Below are positions 9,578-18,637 of a DNA stretch of 64,000 bases, piece by piece (position 1 is the first letter of the stretch; each line of letters starts with the position of its first letter). The stretch is from Synechococcus sp. ROS8604 (GTDB taxonomy: Bacteria; Cyanobacteriota; Cyanobacteriia; PCC-6307; Cyanobiaceae): contig NZ_CP047946.1 in assembly GCF_014279655.1 (NCBI RefSeq), positions 620,001 through 684,000 of the forward strand, written 5' to 3'. The notes under the pieces are model-generated. The model made no database searches and was not told where the DNA came from. It saw only the letters and a list, made by a program, of their open reading frames with translations. The translations under genes were made by a program, and so were the position numbers.

Positions 9578-10426
9578 TTAGCTCTGCTCGGGTTCGCGGA
9601 CCAAAAGAACCGGTGCAGGCGCATGGACTCGGATGTAATCGCTGATCGAGCCGCCAAGGAGTTTGTCCAAATCCACCAGGCCTCTAGCGACAAGAGGGCG
9701 CCTGTCCTGTGATGCGATCACCAAAAGGTCGGCATTGATTTCTTCGGCTGCTTGGCAAACCCCTCGGCCGATGTCCGGGTTTGCCACGTGCATTGGCTTG
9801 AGGTCAACGCCCAGGCTGCGAGCCCGTTGGACTGCGGCCGTCAGCAAGCCGTCGGCTTTGCTGTCGCCACCGCGGGAGGCCGAGAGGTCTTGCCTGGCAA
9901 TGTGGACGCCAGTCAGCTGTCCGCCTGGGATCTCTCGAACCATTTCGCAGGCAATCCGAAGCGCATCATCGCCAACACCTGTTCCGTCAACAGTCACCAT
10001 GAGGCGATTCACATGGCGGACATAAAGGTCATCACGCACCAGCAGCATGGGACGTGTTGATAGCTGAAAGACGTATTGGCTAGTGCTGTTGGACAGGATC
10101 GATTGCAGGCGACCCAGGCCTCTGGATCCCATCACGATCAAGTCGGCATTGATCTCTTCAGCCACCTTCAGAACGGTCTGCTTGGCATCCCCTTGGCGGA
10201 TGATCGAATTCACGTCACTCGGGTTAAGACCCAATTGGCTTACCGCCTTGGCGAGCAAGCTCCCTGCGGTTGTCCAATGGTCTTCTGCGTTGACCTTGCC
10301 TTGCTCGGACACCACATGAAGCAGGTTGATGCGTGCAGCCCTGAATGCAGGAAGCTCCCGCAGCATCCGCACCATTTCTTCGACATGACCTTTGCCGGAA
10401 TCAGCAATCAGAAGATTCTTGAACAC
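9578..10426 (-). CDS. Tandem-domain universal stress protein
   Basis: 282 aa made of two UspA domains (about residues 1-148 and 149-282). The first keeps the ATP-binding-type motif GSRGLGRLQSILSNSTS (G-2x-G-9x-G(S/T) form), while the second has a shorter, partly degenerate version (DKLLGGSISDY). Such proteins bind nucleotides and modulate stress survival; the specific partner is unknown. It is divergent from the thioesterase gene and convergent with psbM. Confidence 0.88.
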   Translation of the reverse strand: MFKNLLIADSGKGHVEEMVRMLRELPAFRAARINLLHVVSEQGKVNAEDHWTTAGSLLAKAVSQLGLNPSDVNSIIRQGDAKQTVLKVAEEINADLIVMGSRGLGRLQSILSNSTSQYVFQLSTRPMLLVRDDLYVRHVNRLMVTVDGTGVGDDALRIACEMVREIPGGQLTGVHIARQDLSASRGGDSKADGLLTAAVQRARSLGVDLKPMHVANPDIGRGVCQAAEEINADLLVIASQDRRPLVARGLVDLDKLLGGSISDYIRVHAPAPVLLVREPEQS

Positions 10427-10472
10427 GATGAAGAGTTAGGTCTGCATCAGCCTATGGCTGACTCACCAGACC

Positions 10473-10928
10473 GTGCTGATGGTGATTGAGAGCGTTACGA
10501 GACCTCCTTGGCAATTGCATAAGCGTGTGCTGCCACAACACACCGATCACGGCGGTGTGATGTGGCATGGCGCCTATGTCGGGTGGTTGGAAGAGGCTCG
10601 CGTGGAAGCCCTTGCTGCGGTGGGGCTGCCCTACCGGCTGATGGCGCTTGAACGGTTGGAAATGCCAGTGGTGCGCTTGGACATGTCTTACAAGCGAGCT
10701 CTTTTGCATGGAGACCAGGTTGTGCTTCTAAGCCATGCGCTTCCCCCTGAGGGTCCTCGCTGGCGATGGCAGACGCGCTTGTTAAGGCCAGATGGTGATT
10801 GCGTCTTCGAGGCCCATGTGGAGTTGGTGTTGGTCCGTCTCGACGGTGACAGGCGCCAGGTTTTGCGACGCCCACCACCGTCCGTGGCATCAGCGCTTCA
10901 GCTGCTGACCCAGGGCCCAACCCAATAG
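10473..10928 (+). CDS. Hotdog-fold acyl-CoA thioesterase
   Basis: 151 aa. The motif HTDHGGVMWHGAYVGWLEEAR (about residues 23-43) is the catalytic helix region of 4-hydroxybenzoyl-CoA thioesterase-type hotdog enzymes, with the Asp in HTDHGG as the expected catalytic residue. In cyanobacteria a member of this family is the DHNA-CoA thioesterase of phylloquinone synthesis; that assignment is possible here but not certain. The ATG two codons downstream is an equally good start. dprA follows 32 bp later. Confidence 0.75.
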   Translation: MLMVIESVTRPPWQLHKRVLPQHTDHGGVMWHGAYVGWLEEARVEALAAVGLPYRLMALERLEMPVVRLDMSYKRALLHGDQVVLLSHALPPEGPRWRWQTRLLRPDGDCVFEAHVELVLVRLDGDRRQVLRRPPPSVASALQLLTQGPTQ

Positions 10929-10960
10929 CGTGCTAGTACAGATGTACTTGCGCTGAATGA

Positions 10961-12064
10961 TTGGGTGAGCGTGGCTGGTGGTGGCTGTGGATCTCATGCC
11001 CCGGATTGGGTGTTGCCAGGATGCGGGCCCTCAGGGCTGTTGCTCAAGCGCATCAGCTGCCCTTGGCCGATCTGTGGTCATGGCCTCTCTGGCGTTTGCA
11101 AAGAGAGCTGAGGTGGCCCGACGCCTTGATGAAGCGCGTCGAGTCGTATCGGCTGAGCAAAGGGACGTCCCCCAGCGTTGGGGTTCCGGACCATGCTCTG
11201 CTGCCCCTGGATCAAGACTGGCCGATCGCATTTGAAGGGTTGAAGCGTCCTCCGCTTGCGGTGCACTGGTCGGGGCGGAAGCCGTGCTGGCCGTTGTTAT
11301 CTGCTCAGAAGGCTGTCGCGGTCGTCGGAACGCGCCGGCCGTCGGATCATGGCCGGCGAATGGCCCATGCGCTTGGTCAGGGCCTTGCCCGTGCTGGTTG
11401 GCCCGTGGTGAGTGGTCTTGCGGAAGGCATTGATGCCGCCGCTCACCATGGTTGTCTTGCAGCGGGTGGCCGTCCGGTTGGTGTGTTGGGTACGCCTTTG
11501 GATCGTGTGTATCCGTCTGAGCATGAGGCCCTGCAGGCCGAAGTTGAGTCTGCTGGCTTGTTGTTCAGCGAATGGCCCTGCGGTGCGCGGGTGCAGCGAT
11601 CCAACTTTGCGTTGCGGAATCGCCTTCTGGTGAGTGTGTCTTGTGCCTTGGTGGTGGTTGAGTGCCCTGAAACAAGCGGCTCACTGTTGTCAGCTCAGAT
11701 CGCTCACACTCAGGATTGTCCTGTGTGGGTGGTCCCAGGGGATGCGCTGCGCTGGTCTTGTCAAGGCAGCAATCGTTTGTTGCAGGAGGGGGCAACACCG
11801 TTGCTATCTCCGGAATCGTTGATTGCCGCCCTGGGACCAGGACCGCTTGCGCCAGCGAGCACGGCGTCGAAGCGATCGGATCGATCCCGGCCTTCCGTCG
11901 AGCGGCATCCCTCGCTTTTGCGATGGGTGGATGAAGGTTTCACCCTTGAGCAGTTATCTGCAGAACTCAGCTGCAGTCCAACTCAGTTGGCGCATGAGTT
12001 GTTGCAACTCGAGCTCGAGGGTGTTGTCGAACCCAAGCCTGGTCTGCGTTGGCGGTCCGTCTAA
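10961..12064 (+). CDS. dprA: DNA-processing protein DprA
   Basis: 367 aa. The Rossmann-like DprA core is clear: AVVGTRRPSDHGR (about residues 119-131), VSGLAEGIDAAAHHGCL, GTPLDRVYP, FALRNRLLVSVSCALVVVE, SGSLLSAQIA and GSNRLLQEGA. A C-terminal winged-helix-like domain (LEQLSAELSCSPTQLAHELLQLELEGVV) follows a linker rich in Ala and Ser. It loads RecA on incoming single-stranded DNA during transformation. The start chosen is TTG at 10961; no ATG gives the same N-terminus. prmC begins 9 bp after the stop. Confidence 0.93.
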   Translation: MGERGWWWLWISCPGLGVARMRALRAVAQAHQLPLADLWSWPLWRLQRELRWPDALMKRVESYRLSKGTSPSVGVPDHALLPLDQDWPIAFEGLKRPPLAVHWSGRKPCWPLLSAQKAVAVVGTRRPSDHGRRMAHALGQGLARAGWPVVSGLAEGIDAAAHHGCLAAGGRPVGVLGTPLDRVYPSEHEALQAEVESAGLLFSEWPCGARVQRSNFALRNRLLVSVSCALVVVECPETSGSLLSAQIAHTQDCPVWVVPGDALRWSCQGSNRLLQEGATPLLSPESLIAALGPGPLAPASTASKRSDRSRPSVERHPSLLRWVDEGFTLEQLSAELSCSPTQLAHELLQLELEGVVEPKPGLRWRSV

Positions 12065-12073
12065 CCTGAGCCC

Positions 12074-12982
12074 ATGGGCGTGATTCGCTGCAAGGGAACA
12101 GATCTACTGGTGTGGAGGCGGGAGCTGCTCCGTCAGGGTGGGCGTGCTGTGGACTTGGATTGGCTGCTTTCGATGGCGGCAGATTGCTCCTGGGGTGATC
12201 TTCAAAAACTGCGCATTTGCCCAGACGTTGAGATCGAGCTGAGTTCTTCGTTGACCCAGCTCACAGATCTTTGGATCCAGCATCGCGATCAGCACATTCC
12301 GCTCCAGCACTTGGTTGGCCTCTGTCCATGGCGCGATTTTGAGCTGGAGGTGTCACCCGATGCCTTGATTCCGCGTCAAGAAACCGAGCTGCTCATTGAT
12401 TTTGCGTTGCAGTGTTCGCCAGAAGATGCCCTGGATAAGGAAGGGATCTGGGCCGACTTGGGAACAGGCTCAGGAGCTTTGGCCGTGGCGCTTGCCCGTG
12501 GTCTCCCTCACTGGCAGGGACATGGCGTTGACTCCAGCAGCCAGGCGCTTGCTCTGGCGGAACGCAACCTCAGGGCCCTCGCTGGCGAAAGTTGTTGGCA
12601 ACTCCATCTCGGCAACTGGTGGGAACCGCTCAAACCATGGTGGGGGCAGTTTGGTCTTGTGTTGAGTAATCCGCCTTACATCCCCACCGCTGTCATCGAT
12701 GACCTAGCGCCCGTCGTTAAAGACCATGAACCTCATCTAGCGCTCTGTGGTGGTGAGGATGGACTCGACTGTTGCCGGCAGATCATTCGAGATGCCAGCA
12801 GAGCCTTAGCTCCAGGAGGCTGGATCCTCTTGGAGCACCACCATGACCAAAGTGCAATGGTGCTGAAGTTACTCAGTGAGGCAGGTTTCGAGCGGTCAGA
12901 AGCCCGCTCTGATCTTCAGGGCATCCCCCGCTTTGCACTTGCTCAGCGACCCTGCCATCCATTGCTTCTGGCCAGTTCATAG
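12074..12982 (+). CDS. prmC: Peptide chain release factor N5-glutamine methyltransferase
   Basis: 302 aa. Methylates the GGQ glutamine of release factors RF1/RF2 with AdoMet. Motifs: QHLVGLCPWRDFELEVSPDA and LIPRQETELL (family block ahead of the AdoMet site), DLGTGSGALAVALA (motif I, near residue 132), and SNPPYIP (catalytic NPPY, near residue 197), then EPHLALCGGEDGLDCCRQII. It starts with ATG 9 bp after dprA and is followed by tsaC 7 bp downstream, so the three genes probably form an operon. Confidence 0.95.
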   Translation: MGVIRCKGTDLLVWRRELLRQGGRAVDLDWLLSMAADCSWGDLQKLRICPDVEIELSSSLTQLTDLWIQHRDQHIPLQHLVGLCPWRDFELEVSPDALIPRQETELLIDFALQCSPEDALDKEGIWADLGTGSGALAVALARGLPHWQGHGVDSSSQALALAERNLRALAGESCWQLHLGNWWEPLKPWWGQFGLVLSNPPYIPTAVIDDLAPVVKDHEPHLALCGGEDGLDCCRQIIRDASRALAPGGWILLEHHHDQSAMVLKLLSEAGFERSEARSDLQGIPRFALAQRPCHPLLLASS

Positions 12983-12989
12983 ATCATCG

Positions 12990-13607
12990 ATGACGATCAA
13001 TCCCCTCAAGTTGTTGGATCGCGATGGCCTCGACGCGCATTTGCGTGCTGGGGGTGCTGCCTTGCTCCCTACAGACACCCTTCCGGCATTGGCTGCGCTG
13101 CCAGAGCAGGCGGCACAAATTTGGCGCTTGAAAAAACGTCCACAGGACAAGCCCTTGATCCTGATGGGTGCTGACGTTGATGCGCTGTTATGTCATGTAT
13201 GCCCCGAAGCTCGAGCCGACGCCAATGCTCTAGCGCATCGGCACTGGCCAGGGGCCCTCACCCTGGTGTTGCCCGCCTTTGGGCCCTGCGCAGAAGCCCT
13301 CAACCCTGGAGTGGCAACTCTGGGTTTGCGCATTCCAGCTTGCGAGCCGATGTTGGATCTTTTGCGTTGCAGCGGTCCTCTTGCCACGACCAGTGCCAAT
13401 GTGTCTGGTGAACCTGCCAGCCGAACCGAGCGGGAGGCGGCGGCTGCGTTCCCAGACTTGCCATTGCTTGCGCCGATCCCTTGGCCTAATCCTTCCTGTC
13501 AAGCGAGCTCGGTGATTGCTTGGCGAGGATCGCAACGTTGGCATTGGCTGCGCAGAGGCGCTGTCATGCCAGCAGGTGTGGTGAGCCCTCCCGAATGCTC
13601 TGGTTAA
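12990..13607 (+). CDS. tsaC: Threonylcarbamoyl-AMP synthase (YrdC/Sua5 family)
   Basis: 205 aa from the ATG at 12990; the frame is open further upstream but that part overlaps prmC. The family pattern is visible: LLPTDTLPALAAL, IWRLKKRPQDKPLILM, HWPGALTLVLP, LGLRIPACEPMLDLLR and GPLATTSANVSGEPASR. It forms threonylcarbamoyl-AMP from threonine, bicarbonate and ATP for the t6A37 modification of tRNAs reading ANN codons. The N-terminal KRP..KPL and the SANVSG motif are intact. Confidence 0.93.
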   Translation: MTINPLKLLDRDGLDAHLRAGGAALLPTDTLPALAALPEQAAQIWRLKKRPQDKPLILMGADVDALLCHVCPEARADANALAHRHWPGALTLVLPAFGPCAEALNPGVATLGLRIPACEPMLDLLRCSGPLATTSANVSGEPASRTEREAAAAFPDLPLLAPIPWPNPSCQASSVIAWRGSQRWHWLRRGAVMPAGVVSPPECSG

Positions 13608-13756
13608 TTGCTTCGTTATTTTTGCTTCAAACCGCCATTCATTGGCTGTTTGAACCGGTGGTCCAACTGCTCACGCCGTGGTTTGAATTGGATGTGCTCC
13701 CATGGATTCTTGCCATCATTGGGATCTGGCTGTTTACAGGTCGCTCGAACCGCTGA
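13595..13756 (+). CDS. Small membrane protein (53 aa)
   Basis: Starts with ATG 13 bp before the tsaC stop codon. Two hydrophobic segments are seen: MLWLIASLFLLQTAIHWLF (residues 1-19) and VLPWILAIIGIWLF (about residues 34-47), with a basic end GRSNR, so it is probably a two-span inner membrane protein. Overlap with tsaC implies translational coupling. I do not recognise a family and infer no function. Confidence 0.65.
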   Translation: MLWLIASLFLLQTAIHWLFEPVVQLLTPWFELDVLPWILAIIGIWLFTGRSNR

Positions 13757-13806
13757 TCCCAGCATCGATCTGGAGCGATGACCGTGGTCTTAAGGATCTT
13801 GTCTGA

Positions 13807-13878
13807 AGCCGGCTAACGGATTTGAACCGATGACCTTCGCTTTACAAAAGCGCTGCTCTACCACTGAGCTAAGCCGGC
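13807..13878 (-). tRNA. tRNA-Thr (TGT)
   Basis: On the minus strand GCCGGCT pairs with AGCCGGC, with discriminator T. The D arm reads AGCTCAGTGGTAGAGC, the anticodon stem GCGCT/AGCG flanks a loop giving TGT, and the T arm has GGTTCAAATCC. CCA is not encoded. Its first ten bases overlap the 3' end of the LuxR-type gene. Confidence 0.97.
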
Positions 13879-14138
13879 ATTGATGGGAGTTTACCGCTGC
13901 ACGTTCTCGTCGCTTCTGAATGGGTGTTGAGCCACCACATCGAAAGTTCAAGCCTCGAGCGGCAACCGCTTTTCTCGAGGGCGTTGCTGATGTGACTTTC
14001 CACGGTTCGGATGCTAACCACAAGTCGGGACGCGATGGCCCGATTGCTAAGCCCCTCCAGAAGGAGTTGGATCACGGTGGTTTCTGCGGGGGTGAAGCCT
14101 TGCTCAGCCATGACGTCTGGAGATGCTTCCAGAACCAT
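13869..14138 (-). CDS. Short LuxR-type HTH transcriptional regulator
   Basis: 89 aa, essentially one LuxR/GerE DNA-binding domain: GFTPAETTVIQLLLEGLSNRAIASRL (scaffold and first helices, about residues 14-39), then VSIRTVESHISNALEKSGCRSRLEL (recognition helix). There is no receiver or ligand-binding domain. Cyanobacteria have a similar-sized LuxR protein, PedR, that responds to photosynthetic electron transport; homology to it is plausible but not established here. The TAG stop codon is formed by bases 8-10 of the adjacent tRNA-Thr, an odd arrangement. It lies 6 bp downstream of minE. Confidence 0.8.
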   Translation of the reverse strand: MVLEASPDVMAEQGFTPAETTVIQLLLEGLSNRAIASRLVVSIRTVESHISNALEKSGCRSRLELSMWWLNTHSEATRTCSGKLPSMPA

Positions 14139-14144
14139 TCCCCG

Positions 14145-14429
14145 CTAGTCCGGTTTGGGAGTTGTTGATGCGATTGGTCGCCGAAACGGCAAGTTGGCAA
14201 CCAGGGCCGTGACGCGATCCTCGGTTTCCAAGCTCACATCACCTTCCTCTAGATCGATATCAACGTATTTGGCCACCACTTCAAAAATTTCACGACGCAT
14301 TTGGTCGAGAAGCTCAGGGCTTAGGTCACTGCGGTCATGCGCCAGAACGAGCTGAAGCCTGTCTCTGGCAGTGCTTGCGCTTGCTGGTTGACGCCCAAGC
14401 AATTTGTCGACGAGGTCACGGAGAGTCAT
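14145..14429 (-). CDS. minE: Cell division topological specificity factor MinE
   Basis: 94 aa. The N-terminal part has a membrane-targeting start and the contact helix ([20 protein letters not shown], about residues 21-40), followed by the topological domain with [25 protein letters not shown]. MinE stimulates MinD ATPase activity and drives Min oscillation. It lies 4 bp after minD in the minC-minD-minE order. Confidence 0.95.
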   Translation of the reverse strand: MTLRDLVDKLLGRQPASASTARDRLQLVLAHDRSDLSPELLDQMRREIFEVVAKYVDIDLEEGDVSLETEDRVTALVANLPFRRPIASTTPKPD

Positions 14430-14433
14430 CAGC

Positions 14434-15249
14434 TCAGAAGATCTTCGTTTGCATCAAGCGGCGCACGGTGGCCCGTAGGCCCGAACGCTCCTTAGAGGGG
14501 TCCAGCAATGAAATGTCTTCGCCTTGAAGGCGGCCGGCAATATTGCCGTAGGCCTTGGCTGCTGGTGATTTGGTCCCATTCAGGGTGAGGGGTTCGCCCC
14601 GATTGGTGCTAACGATCACCTGCTCATCTTCCAGCACTAATCCCAGCAAGGGGAGAGCCAGGATGTCGGTGACGTCATCCACCGCCAACATTTCTTGATT
14701 GGCCATCATTTTGGGCCTAACTCGATTGAGAACGAGTTGGACTGGGGTCACCCCGTGGGTGTTGAGCAATCCGATCACTCGATCTGCATCTCGCACAGCT
14801 GAAACTTCAGGAGTGGTGATCACAATGGCCTCACGCGCTGCAGCAACGGCGTTCTTAAAGCCGTCTTCAATGCCTGCGGGGCAGTCGATTAACACGTAAT
14901 CGAATCGTTTCTCAAGCATGGAGACAATGGCCTGCATGTCCTCTGGTTTGAGCCACTCGAGCATCCGCGGATTGCCAGCAGGCAGCAAGGCCAGATTCGG
15001 AACCTGTTTGTGCTTCACCAAGGCCTGGTCCAAGCGGCAGGTCTCGGCCAAAACCTCTTGAGCTGTATAAACAATTCGGTTTTCGAGTCCAAGCAACAGA
15101 TCCAGGTTGCGTAAACCGAAGTCAGCATCCAGAACAACAGTGCTGGAACCACGCTGGGCGAGGGCTATACCCAAGTTGGCCGTAAGGGTGGTCTTACCGA
15201 CGCCCCCCTTGCCGGAGCAGATCAAGATCGTTCGCGAATTTGACGTCAC
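14434..15249 (-). CDS. minD: Septum site-determining ATPase MinD
   Basis: 271 aa. Deviant Walker [12 protein letters not shown] at residues 11-21, Walker B-like [13 protein letters not shown], and [18 protein letters not shown] are MinD signatures. The C-terminal amphipathic helix [16 protein letters not shown] would bind the membrane. With MinC it blocks division away from mid-cell. Its start overlaps no other gene; minC ends 40 bp upstream. Confidence 0.97.
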   Translation of the reverse strand: MTSNSRTILICSGKGGVGKTTLTANLGIALAQRGSSTVVLDADFGLRNLDLLLGLENRIVYTAQEVLAETCRLDQALVKHKQVPNLALLPAGNPRMLEWLKPEDMQAIVSMLEKRFDYVLIDCPAGIEDGFKNAVAAAREAIVITTPEVSAVRDADRVIGLLNTHGVTPVQLVLNRVRPKMMANQEMLAVDDVTDILALPLLGLVLEDEQVIVSTNRGEPLTLNGTKSPAAKAYGNIAGRLQGEDISLLDPSKERSGLRATVRRLMQTKIF

Positions 15250-15289
15250 GTTGTCGCGGTTGATTTGGTCAGGTTAGGGGCAAGTGCTC

Positions 15290-16003
15290 TTAATTGTTTA
15301 AATCGGCTGAAAGCTCTTGCAATGACAAGTCACTGCGGGGATCAGCAGGCTCGATCGAAATCACTCCATCCACAATGCGGGCTTCCTCCGCAAGACCAGG
15401 TTGGGGTTTCTCCTCTGGTCCCCTGGCGACAAGATCCGCGATTCGTAGCTGAAGAGGACGGAGCTGTAAGGCCGTGATCCTGGCATTCAGATCGCCTTGA
15501 ACCCCTGCATGAGCAGAACCACGGAGGCGTCCCCAGATCAGGACGTTCCCCCCGGCACTGATTTGCGCACCTGGATTGACATCGCCAATGAGCAAAACGT
15601 GGTGGCGTGCTTTGAGATGGTCTCCCGATCGCAGGGTGGCTCGATGGATCAACAGTGCTGGGGCCTGCTTGTCCTCAGCACTTTCAGGAAGCGGATCGAC
15701 ACGCTGTGGTGTGGTGAGTTGAGCTGGAATGCCAAGGGCGTTGGCGCTGACCACGGTGAGTGGATGGCAGCTTTTGATGGACAGCAATCGGCAGCTGCGC
15801 TCCTCAAGTTGCGCTTGCAAGGCAGAGAGCACCCGGCAATTCAACAACCACTCCCCGCTATCCAATTCGAGATCCTTGCCCTCCAGGCCACTGAGTTGGT
15901 CAGCGAGGGTGTCTTGCCAAGGGATGTGCCGATTGGTGGGCAGAACCAGGCGATGGCATGCCGCTTGAAGGGTCTCTTGGGTCAAAGCCACCGACGTGAT
16001 CAA
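15290..16003 (-). CDS. minC: Septum formation inhibitor MinC
   Basis: 237 aa. The N-terminal domain is divergent, as usual; the C-terminal beta-helix domain is clear from repeats around ATLRSGDHLKARHHVLLIGDV, NPGAQISAGGNVLIWGRLRG and AHAGVQGDLNARITALQLRP. Inhibits FtsZ polymerisation when recruited by MinD. The last residues (SLQELSADLNN) are not conserved in general. It is followed by minD after 40 bp and lies 15 bp downstream of the HD-domain gene. Confidence 0.92.
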   Translation of the reverse strand: MITSVALTQETLQAACHRLVLPTNRHIPWQDTLADQLSGLEGKDLELDSGEWLLNCRVLSALQAQLEERSCRLLSIKSCHPLTVVSANALGIPAQLTTPQRVDPLPESAEDKQAPALLIHRATLRSGDHLKARHHVLLIGDVNPGAQISAGGNVLIWGRLRGSAHAGVQGDLNARITALQLRPLQLRIADLVARGPEEKPQPGLAEEARIVDGVISIEPADPRSDLSLQELSADLNN

Positions 16004-16018
16004 GAGTGGAAATTGACG

Positions 16019-17275
16019 TTAAATCTGCGCCAGGTATTGGCCCACCTTTCGTTTCAGTTCCTGACTGATTTGCTTTGGATAGATCAGCCAGCTGGTGCTG
16101 ACAGGCTTGCTCAAGCTTTTAACGAGTGCTGAGCTTTGCTCGAGTGCTTGAAGTTGCTGACCATTCCAGAGCCTTAGCCCCCCGCGATAGGGGTGATATC
16201 CATGCAGTTGTTGATGGCGTAGACCGCAACTCAAACTCGGATCCAATCCCTTTGCTTCGGCCAATCCCCGTGCGAGTGCCAAGCATTCGAGCTGCTTCTC
16301 CTTGGAGAGGCTGTCCACATCGAGAGCTTTGAGGAGTCGTCGGTTGAGAAACCGATCACAGAGATCAGCGAGCGGGCGAGGGGCTTCCTCTCGCCAGCGC
16401 AACAGGTGATAGCCCGTTCGCAGGTCATCGTTAGCCAAATAGGCCTCCAGGTCGAGCTCATGGGCTGACCACAGCCAGCAGCGCATCGTGGAATCTGTCC
16501 AAACCTGATCGGGGCCTAGCTCACGGGCTAGGCGAATCATTTGTTCCAGCAGCCAATTGCACACCACATTGAGGCGGTGGTTGTAAACACTGCGGTACAT
16601 CAGGTTTCGCACCACGAGGTAGTGCTCAACCGCCATGAGGCCCTTGGGATGAATCGCGAGTTCTCCATCTGGCGCCAGGGTCAGTGCGGCCAGAATTCTC
16701 CCTAAATCCAGTTGGCCGTAGCTCGTCCCTGTGCTGTAGCTATCTCGCAGCAAGTAATCGAGCCTGTCGCAATCGAGTTGGCTGCTCACGAGGTCCTTAA
16801 TGACTCTCCGCTCTGAGGTGCCGTGCTCTAGGAGAGCGGCCACGGCTTCTGAGCTTCCTGGTTGGAATCGCTCGAGTGGCTCCCGGATCGCAGGGTGCTC
16901 TCGAACGATGCGTGCGGACCAGCGCTCATGGTGGGTGCCAAACATTTCCTCCCCGGTGTGGCTCAGGGGTGCATGACCCAGGTCATGGAGCAGGGCTGCC
17001 GCGTAGAGCACCCCCCGATGACGTTCCAGTGATGGATCCATGGCCAACAGACGCTGAAAGGCCTGTCGCGCAATGTGGAAAACGCCAAGAGAGTGGGTGA
17101 ACCGGCTCGATTCAGCGCCGTGAAAGGTCAAAAAGGCTGGACCGAGCTGGCGAATCCGCCGAAGCCTTTGGAAGGGGGCTGCGTCAACGAGCTCGAGCAC
17201 CAGGGCTTCAGCTGGGTTGACTGAATGAAGTGCGATGCCGCCATGCAAAGGGTCGTGATAAGTGCGGCTACTCAT
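16019..17275 (-). CDS. HD-domain metal-dependent phosphohydrolase
   Basis: 418 aa. The HD metal site is seen as RFTHSLGVFHIARQAF (His near residue 60) and AALLHDLGHAPLSHTGEEMF (HD pair near residue 97), with the later LVSSQLDCDRLDYLLRDS aspartate block and ALxxHP region. This is the family that includes deoxyguanosinetriphosphate triphosphohydrolase and its SAMHD1-like relatives, so nucleotide triphosphate hydrolysis is possible; the substrate is not determined. It overlaps the protease gene upstream by 4 bp and leads into minC 15 bp downstream. Confidence 0.85.
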   Translation of the reverse strand: MSSRTYHDPLHGGIALHSVNPAEALVLELVDAAPFQRLRRIRQLGPAFLTFHGAESSRFTHSLGVFHIARQAFQRLLAMDPSLERHRGVLYAAALLHDLGHAPLSHTGEEMFGTHHERWSARIVREHPAIREPLERFQPGSSEAVAALLEHGTSERRVIKDLVSSQLDCDRLDYLLRDSYSTGTSYGQLDLGRILAALTLAPDGELAIHPKGLMAVEHYLVVRNLMYRSVYNHRLNVVCNWLLEQMIRLARELGPDQVWTDSTMRCWLWSAHELDLEAYLANDDLRTGYHLLRWREEAPRPLADLCDRFLNRRLLKALDVDSLSKEKQLECLALARGLAEAKGLDPSLSCGLRHQQLHGYHPYRGGLRLWNGQQLQALEQSSALVKSLSKPVSTSWLIYPKQISQELKRKVGQYLAQI

Positions 17276-18579
17276 GCACTTTCTGCCATCTCCTCTGCCT
17301 TGATGGCATCGGCTGTTGCGGGTGATTCGCTGGTTTGGCGATCAATGATGGCCTCCAGAACCCGCGCTGCATCCGTCAGCCAGCGGTCTCCTTCGCCCCC
17401 GGGATTCAGGGGTTCGGGCTGATCTAGCAAGCGATCTGGCGTAATCCCTTGCCCTTGTATGTCCCGTCCGCTGGGGGTGACATATCCGGCCACAGTGACG
17501 GCCAAACCGCTGCCATCACTCAGGTTGGTTAGGGTCTGGATGAGCCCCTTGCCGAAGGTTTCACTGCCCAGCAGCAGCGAACGATCGTTGTCCTGCAGGG
17601 CCCCAGCGAGGATCTCGCTGGCACTTGCGGTGCCAGCGTTGACCAAGGTCACCATCGGACCGTCGTACAGCGTGACCGGGTTCGATTGGATGGGATCAGC
17701 AATCCCGTCTCGATTGCGTGTTTCCACGATCGGCTCTTGGTCCAAGAAGGCGTCAGCAACGGCAAGTCCTCCGCTGACGAGACCCCCAGAGTTGTTGCGA
17801 AGATCAAGCACCACTCCTTCCACTCCCTTATCGGTGAGTTCTTGCAGGGCTTCCTGTACTTTCTTCGGCACGCCTTCGCTGAACTGCGTGATGCGGAGAT
17901 GGCCAAGCGTGTGGGTGTCACTTCGAAGACGCCGCGTGCGAACCGGGCGTAGATCGACATTGCGTCGTTCCAAGGTGAGCTCTTCAGCCTCTCCATTCGG
18001 GGGTTGGACGGTGAGCAAAACCTGCGTTCCCGCATCCCCTCGCAAGCGTGCTGCGGTGGTTTCGAGTCCCAGCAGAGCAGTGGATTCTCCGTTCACAGCC
18101 AGAAGTGCTGCGCCGCTGACCACGCCCGCGTCAGCGGCGGGTGATCCCTCAAGTGCCGCGATCACAACCACTGAATCTTCATCGTTGTGATGGCCCAGCT
18201 GAAGCCCTACGCCACTCAGGCTGCCGGAGTTGCTGGACTTCATGACGGAGTAATCGTCAGGTCTCAACAGCCTTGTGTAGGGATCATCGAGGGGTTCAAG
18301 CATCGTTTCGATGGCGCTGTAGGCCTGCTCGCTGGTTTCGATCGTCTGCTCAAGAGCTTTCTGGCGTAAGCGCTTCCAATGAATTCGATCGAAACTCGAG
18401 GGGTCGACATAGCTCTGATTCACAAGGCGCCAGGTTTCAACCACCAGCTGCTGGGCATCGTTGAGCGCCAGAGCAGGTGCTGGAATGAAGAGGCTGCAAA
18501 GCAAAAGGGAGGCACAGCCGGAGGCCAGCTGCCGCAGGCCTTTTCTCATGTAATTAACAATCGGCAACATCAGCTTCAT
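17272..18579 (-). CDS. ctpA: C-terminal processing peptidase (S41 family)
   Basis: 435 aa. An N-terminal hydrophobic segment (LRQLASGCASLLLCSLFIPAPALA, ending about residue 39) is a signal peptide. A PDZ domain with GLQLGHHNDEDSVVVIAALEGSPAADAGVVSG is followed by the S41 catalytic domain: DLRNNSGG, NAGTASASEILAGALQD (nucleophile Ser) and GSETFGKGLIQT (general-base Lys). CtpA-type enzymes cut the C-terminal extension of the D1 protein in the lumen; which of the cyanobacterial paralogues this is cannot be settled from one copy. It is divergent from petB. Confidence 0.9.
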   Translation of the reverse strand: MKLMLPIVNYMRKGLRQLASGCASLLLCSLFIPAPALALNDAQQLVVETWRLVNQSYVDPSSFDRIHWKRLRQKALEQTIETSEQAYSAIETMLEPLDDPYTRLLRPDDYSVMKSSNSGSLSGVGLQLGHHNDEDSVVVIAALEGSPAADAGVVSGAALLAVNGESTALLGLETTAARLRGDAGTQVLLTVQPPNGEAEELTLERRNVDLRPVRTRRLRSDTHTLGHLRITQFSEGVPKKVQEALQELTDKGVEGVVLDLRNNSGGLVSGGLAVADAFLDQEPIVETRNRDGIADPIQSNPVTLYDGPMVTLVNAGTASASEILAGALQDNDRSLLLGSETFGKGLIQTLTNLSDGSGLAVTVAGYVTPSGRDIQGQGITPDRLLDQPEPLNPGGEGDRWLTDAARVLEAIIDRQTSESPATADAIKAEEMAESA

Positions 18580-18637
18580 TCTGTCGCGTCGGCTGGAGCG
18601 TCATCGGTAGACTCTCGCAATCCAAACCGACCTTTGC

